Shown: piece after piece, positions 59,140-64,000 of the stretch | Numbering within the stretch: position 1 is the first letter of the stretch | How the letters are laid out: each line of letters begins with the position of its first letter | Assembly: GCA_963575745.1 (NCBI GenBank) | Contig: CAUYUJ010003619.1 | Span: forward strand, 1-64,000 | Length of the DNA stretch: 64,000 bases | Direction: 5' to 3' | Source of the DNA: Prorocentrum cordatum | Taxonomy: Eukaryota > Sar > Dinophyceae > Prorocentrales > Prorocentraceae | The notes under the pieces: model-generated | What the model was told of the DNA's origin: nothing | The model's database searches: none | What the model saw: the letters and a program-made list of their open reading frames with translations, nothing else | Position numbers and translations under genes: made by a program

Positions 59140-60580
59140 CCATCCTGTGGTGTTGGGCCCTCGTTTTGAAGAGACAGCGCCCCGCGTCACCTCCTCCTCA
59201 CTTCTCCTCCCCTTCCTTCTCCTCCTCCTCCTCCTCCTCCTCCTCCTCCTCCTCCTCATCGTCACCATCGGCATCATCCCACCCATTTTGGCACACCCCT
59301 CACACGGCTCGTGGCCCCACAGGGAGCTCCACCGAATGCCCCAGTAGCACAGGCCGCATGCAGGGACCGCGCCTACTTTGGCACAACCTTTACGCGGTTC
59401 GTGGCCCCACAGGGAGCTCCACCGAAGGCCCCAGTGGCACAGGCCGCATGCGGGGACCGCGCCTATTTTGGCACACCCTTTACGCGGTTCGTGGCCCCAC
59501 AGGAAGCTCCACCGCCCCAGTGGCACAGGCCGCACGCGGGGACCGCCACCCATTTTGGCACACCCCTCACACGGTTTGTGGCCCAACAGGGAGCTCCACC
59601 GAAGGCCCCAGTGGCACAGGCCGCATGCGGGGACCGCGCCCATTTTGGCAAACCCTTTACGCAGTTCGTGGCCCCAAAGGGAGCTCCACCGAAGGCCCCA
59701 GCGGCACAGGCCGCACGCGGGGACCGCCACCAATTTTGACAGTTTGTTCACACGGTTCGTGGCCCCACAAGGAGTTCCACCGAAGACCCCAGTGGCACAG
59801 GCCGCACGCGGGGACCGCACCCATTTTGGCACACCCTTCACACGGTTCTTGGCCCCACAGGGAGCTCCACCGAAGGTACGAGTGGCACACACACACACAC
59901 ACCCCTCACACGGTTCGTGGCCCCACAGGGAGTTCCACCGAAGGTTCCAGTGGCACATGCCGCACGAGGCGACCGCCACCCATTTTGGCACACGCTTCAC
60001 AGGGTTCGTGGCCTCACAGGGAGCTCCGCCGAAGGTACGGTTCGTGGCACCACAGGGAACTCCACCGAAGGCCCCGGTGGCACAGGCCGCACGCGGGGAC
60101 CGTCACCTATTTTGGCACATCCCTCACACGGTTCATGGCCCCACAGGGAGTTCCACCGAAGGCTCCAGTGGCACAGGCCGCACGCGGAGACCGCCACCCA
60201 TTTTGGCACACCCCTCGCACGGTTCGTGGCCCCACGGGGAGCTCCACCGAAGGCTCCAGCGGTACAGGCCACAAGCGGGGACCGCCACCCATTTGGTACG
60301 CCCCTCACACGGTGCGTGGCCCCACAGGGAGCTCCACCGAAGGTTCCAGTGGCGCAGGCCGCACGCGGGGACCGCCACCCATTTTGGCACACCCCTCACA
60401 CGGTTCGTGGCCCCACAGGGAGCTCCGCCGAAGGCCCCAGTGGCACAGGCCGCACGCGGGGACCGCCACCCATTTTGGTACACTTTTTGCGCGGTTCGTG
60501 ACCCCATTGGGAACTCCACCGAAAGCGGTACCCACAATGGGGTATTTGCAGCTGCATATGGTTGAGTCCTTCGTCAAATG
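59140..60580 (+). mobile_element. Satellite-carrying element, copy A (full length)
   Basis: Left leader TGGTGTTGGGCCCTCGTTTT GAAGAGACAGCGCCCCGCG (59148-59187), a (TCC)n stretch, then about 15 units of 90 bp (GTGGCCCCACAGGGAGCTCC, ACCGAAGGCCCCAGTGGCAC, CCACCCATTTTGGCACACCC), then the right end CGGTACCCACAATGGGG and ATATGGTTGAGTCCTTCGTC. The leader and right end are shared with copy B in reverse orientation, so the array is part of a mobile unit. A 90-bp unit keeps all frames open, explaining a 487-codon frame that I reject. Confidence 0.8.
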
Positions 60581-60950
60581 AATTGGGCGATCCTGGTAAA
60601 GGTTGAAAGGTTGTTTTGGCAGCTTTGTCGGAAGGTTGTTGAAAGTTTTTGGGAGGTTGTTGGAAGGTTTTCGGAATATTGTTTTGGAGGTTGTTGGAAG
60701 GTTCTTGTACGGTTTCAAAGAAAACGTTACAATGTTCGTCCTCGCTCCCCGCCCGTGGAGCCCATGAAACACCTTCCAAAAACTTTTCAAAACTTTCCTC
60801 AGGAAGAATCCAGGAGGGGTTCTGCGAACTGCCGCGAACGCTCGTAAAAGCTTGGGTCGCTCCTGCGCGTAGCCGGGCGTGGCGGGTGCTGGCGTTGGCC
60901 CTGCCCGAGCTGCAGCGGTTCTTGCAGCTATGCGGCAGGGGCTATAAGAT
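60581..60950. other. GGAAGGTTGTT repeats, then unique sequence
   Basis: 60590-60710 is a degenerate GGTTGTTGGAAGGTT stretch akin to the 51-bp satellite. Nothing recognised after. Confidence 0.55.
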
Positions 60951-61095
60951 GGCCACATGCGAACCCGACCTCTGCCCCCCACGACTTCTGAGGGGCAGGG
61001 GGGTGTTCACTTCGTTCAGGAGCTCCCGAGCGAAGTGAACCCCAACCCTCCCCCTCAGAAATCGTGGGGGGCAGGGGTCGGGTTCGCATGTGGCC
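60951..61095. mobile_element. 145-bp foldback, arms of about 64 bp
   Basis: GGCCACATGCGAACCCGACC at the left and GGTCGGGTTCGCATGTGGCC at the right; the arms pair along nearly all their length with a few mismatches, and only about 16 nt (TTCAGGAGCTCCCGAG) form the loop. No ORF. A miniature foldback element or a hairpin RNA locus. Confidence 0.85.
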
Positions 61096-61734
61096 CCCTA
61101 GGCTAGGTTTCACCTCGGCGCAAGGAAGAGCGGCACGAACATACATTATCGAATGTCCACGCGGATTGCGAAAGTCTTACGGCCAGTGCAGCCAACCCTG
61201 TTCGCTGGGACGAGGAGAAGGAGGAAGGGGAGGAGGAGGAGGAGGAAGAGGAGTATCAAGAGGAGGATGAGGAACCAAAGAAACCAAAGGGGATACAACA
61301 CACGGGAAAGGTCTTCTAAGAGAGGGGTGCTCCCCCAGGGGGATGGGTCACAACCCCCAGGATCCCCCCTGGGACACCCCCCGGGTTCCCCCTGGACCCA
61401 GGGACTCCCCCCCCATGACCCCCGTAAGGGTCTGATCGAAGTGCCCTGGCACATGCAGCTTTCCAGTTAAATTGCTGACAACAAGGACCATGCAAGCAAG
61501 CACTCTTACGATTGCGCTACCACTCGTTTTCGCTCGCCGCCGTCAGCGCTCCACTTGGCGGCGGCCTCACACTTACAATCGTCTTGCGCTTGCGTTACAG
61601 AGGAGTACTTCAGCGGCGGCCCTGTGGATGGATTTCTTTGCGCGGCGGCCCTACAAAACAGTGTCTTTGCGACGGAGTTATAACAGGATTCTGGATCCAA
61701 AGTAATGACAGAAAAGACGCACAGCTTACGTAGT
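61096..61734. other. No gene; GGGGGATCCCCC-type dyads
   Basis: 61205-61260 GGA-rich. 61320-61425 has CCCCCAGGGGGATGGG, CCCCAGGATCCCCCCTGGG and CCCCCTGGACCCAGGG dyads. 61480-61700 has GGCGGCC words like the right end of the window. Confidence 0.4.
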
Positions 61735-62852
61735 CAGGCGAAAGACCCAACCATATTCAGTTGTGAATATCGCGCTGGTGAATATCGTCTTCGGCAGAGC
61801 TCCCTATCGGGCCACGAAACGTTTGAGGGATGGGCCGGAATGGGTGGCGTGGACGCTTGCGAACACCGCCAATAGGGCCTTCGGTGGAGCTCCCGATGGG
61901 GCCGCGATGCGTGCGAGGGGTGTGCCTACAAGTGAAGCGGGGACCCATGCGAACACCGCCACTGGAGTCTTCGGTTGAGCTCCCCATGGAGCCACCAAAC
62001 GTGCAACGAGTGGGCCGAACTGGATGGGGTGTGGGCATGCGAACACCACAACTGAGGCCTTGGGTAGAGCTCCCCATGGAGCCACCAAAATTCTGCGGGT
62101 GTGCCAAAATGGGTGGCGCGGTCGCTTGCGAACACCACCACGGAGGCCTTCGGTGGAGCTCCCCATGGAGCCACCGGGCGTGTGAAGAGTGCCGAAATGG
62201 ATGGCGGGGGCGCATGCGAACACCGCAACTGTGGCTTTTGGCGGAGCTCCCCATGGAGCCACGAAACGTGTGAGGGGTGTGTCGAAATCGTTGGCGGGGA
62301 CGCTTGCGAGCACCGCCACTGGAGCCTTCGGTGGAGCTACCCATGGGGCAACGAATCGTGTGAGGAGTGTGCCGAAATGGGTGGCGGGGTCGCATGCGAA
62401 CACCTCCACCGGGGTCTTCGGTAAAGCCCCCCATGGGAACGCGAAGCACGCGAGGGGTGTGCCGAGTCGGTTGCGGGGGCGCATGCGAACACCGCTTCTG
62501 GAGCCTTCGGTGGAGCTCTCTAAGGGGCCGCGAAACGTGTGAGGGGTGTGCCGAATCGGTTGCGGGGGAGCATGCGAACACTGCAACTGGGGTCTTCGGT
62601 GGAGCTCCCTATGGGGCCGCGAAACGTGTGAGGGGTGTGCCAAAATCGGCGGCCGTGACGCATGCGGATACCGCTATTGGGGCCTTCGGTGGAGCTTCCT
62701 ATAGGGCCACGAAGCGTGTGAGGCGTGTGCCGAAACAGAACCATGCGGATGTGAGAGGCAAGGATGGCAGGCCGGAGGAGGGGGATGAGGACGAGAGGAG
62801 GGGAAGGAGCGCGGGGCGCGGTCTTTTTCAAAACGAGAACCCAGCACCAGAG
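61735..62852 (-). mobile_element. Satellite-carrying element, copy B (full length, inverted)
   Basis: Read on the minus strand from 62852: leader CTGGTGCTGGGTTCTCGTTT TGAAAAAGACCGCGCCCCGCG, a C/T-rich stretch, about 10 units of 90 bp (GGAGCTCCACCGAAGG, CCACCCATTTCGGCACAC), and the end ATATTCACAACTGAATATGG TTGGGTCTTTCGCC at 61735-61760. The units differ from copy A mainly in a GTTCGCATGCG segment, so each copy homogenised its own array. Confidence 0.8.
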
Positions 62853-63269
62853 GAAGGCTGGGCACACATAGACGGGAAACCCGAAGAACACCATGAACAC
62901 ATATACTTGGCACAATTATTTCCGTATCGACGGTTGGAAATGATTGCACAAGAGCGTGTTCAGCAATCGGAATTCCAAAACGCCTTAACAGCACATCTTG
63001 CTCAGCAATCGGAGTTCCAAAACGTTGTGCTGTACCGTGTTTTCTGCACGTCCGGAGCCAATGACCTTGTAGCACGTATCGTTTTGGAGCTCCGACTGGT
63101 GGTCACGCCGTCCATCCGCGCTTTTGAGTTCTGATAGTTGAAGAATTCTATCTTGGCAATATCTTTGTTCCCCCGCACTGAACACCAAAATGATTGGCAC
63201 CATAAAAATGTTCAAAGGTAGCTGTGTTGCGTTATTTTGCCTCGGCGTCCTGCTGTACCTATCATGTAG
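62853..63269 (+). other. Weakly coding-like tail and 42-bp duplication
   Basis: CAGCAATCGGARTTCCAAAACG is at 62962 and 63004 (42 bp, 14 codons). The plus frame to TGA at 63132 reads LEMIAQERVQQSEFQNALTA HLAQQSEFQN and then VARIVLELRLVVTPSIRAF. No family recognised. Confidence 0.25.
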
Positions 63270-63978
63270 AGCGCCACAAATGATTCCGTTTGGAAGGCCG
63301 CCGTTGAGATCATAATTCAGGGAGGATGCCGCATCAGGAATTTTTGTTATAAGGCAGCCACAATGCGAATCTTGTTGTAAGACCGTCACTAAGAAACAAC
63401 CTTGTTGCAGGGCCGCACCACAAGACAATCGTAGCTAGCCAAACACAGAAAGAAATCTGTGTTACAACTCCTCCACACAATGAGTATGTTAGAAGTACAA
63501 CGAATTTGTTTTATATAGGGCCGCCACAGGAGGACGTCGCGTTGTATGGACACCACAACGAGAATGAATCTTTTTGGGCGCGCAGAAACAGCCGGTTTGT
63601 TATGCAAGGGAACCGCATGCAGAAATCCGTTGTAACGCCGCCGCACAATTAATTATTGGTTCATAGGCACAAATAATACATATGGCCGCCACAAGAGGAC
63701 ATCGTTCCGTCACGCTGCCACACGAAGAACTTTACCGCACGGCTGCCACACAGGGTCGGGTTGCAAAACCGATGTTGCAAGTTGTAGTGTCGTTGCAGCG
63801 ATAAGCCGTATGTGTAAGCCCGTTTCAGCAGAACATGGATTGTAACATGCCGCTGCCAAATCATGCCAGTGCAAAGCCGCCACAGAAGAACATTATTTCG
63901 TAAGGCCGCGACAAACGGTAATCATGTGAATGGCCCCCCACAGGAATCATTCTCACGCGCCGCCACAGCAGGATTTTT
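63270..63978 (+). repeat. Degenerate ~28-40 bp repeat around GGCCGCCACA
   Basis: More than fifteen GCCGCCACA/GCCGCAC/GCTGCCACAC words alternate with TTGTTGTAA or ATCGTT words to the window end. Too diverged for a fixed unit length. Confidence 0.6.
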
Positions 63979-64000
63979 TGTTAATATATATATATATATA
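63979..64000. repeat. (TA)n at window end
   Basis: AATATATATATATATATATA, cut by the window edge. Confidence 0.9.

Noticed and set aside
59280-60490. Spliced-leader gene array, because units contain CCATTTTGGC
   Set aside because: Only 10 nt match; the following bases are ACACC rather than TCAAG and a GT donor. Probably coincidence.
59118-60581. 487-codon open frame through the 90-bp array (and 395-, 296- and 279-codon frames in arrays A and B)
   Set aside because: A 90-bp unit is a multiple of three, so all frames without a stop in one unit stay open. No single frame is favoured and composition is Pro/His/Ala/Gly only.

Overview
The window looks like intergenic, repeat-dominated nuclear DNA from a dinoflagellate. 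The lineage call rests on four things: (1) an intact non-LTR retrotransposon whose 5' end, directly after its target-site duplication, is the last 8-9 nt of the dinoflagellate spliced leader (TGGCTCAAG); (2) a decayed tyrosine-recombinase (DIRS/Ngaro-type) retroelement and a second LINE with zinc-ribbon, endonuclease, RT and RNase H parts; (3) many short dispersed inverted-repeat elements and long (TCC)n/(GGA)n tracts; (4) very low gene density, with at best isolated exon-like blocks and two interstitial CCCTAAA units. No bacterial operon, ribosome binding site, CRISPR or rRNA is visible. Species cannot be named from sequence alone.

Layout. 1-6081: dead YR retroelement (RT, RNase H, recombinase, then a 173-bp direct repeat pair). 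6082-24216: mixture of triplet tracts, microsatellites, tandem repeats and several families of 130-350 bp dispersed elements, some nested in one another. 24217-31182: intact LINE (2117-codon ORF) with a 20-bp TSD. 31183-34300: triplet tracts, a duplicated unit and the best host-gene candidate, a cyclin-box exon at about 32672-33300. 34301-40669: a second, decayed LINE on the minus strand inserted into a palindromic triplet-core element with a 17-bp TSD. 40670-49150: microsatellites, a 73-bp satellite, short elements and three doubtful exon-like blocks. 49150-54250: an unrelated second 73-bp satellite, a 78-bp in-frame repeat plus (CAA)n. 54255-64000: three copies (two full-length, in opposite orientation) of an element that carries its own 90-bp satellite array between conserved ends, a 51-52 bp satellite, a 145-bp perfect-looking foldback and a degenerate GGCCGCCAC repeat field.

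How it fits together. Little here works as a pathway. The window is a stratigraphy of insertions: short inverted-repeat elements first, triplet tracts growing from CTCC-rich seeds inside them, LINEs landing in them, and only the LINE at 24 kb still able to encode its own machinery. The 5' spliced-leader remnant suggests that LINE's RNA was trans-spliced before it was copied back, linking dinoflagellate mRNA maturation to retrotransposition. All family matches are by eye; repeat identities are approximate.
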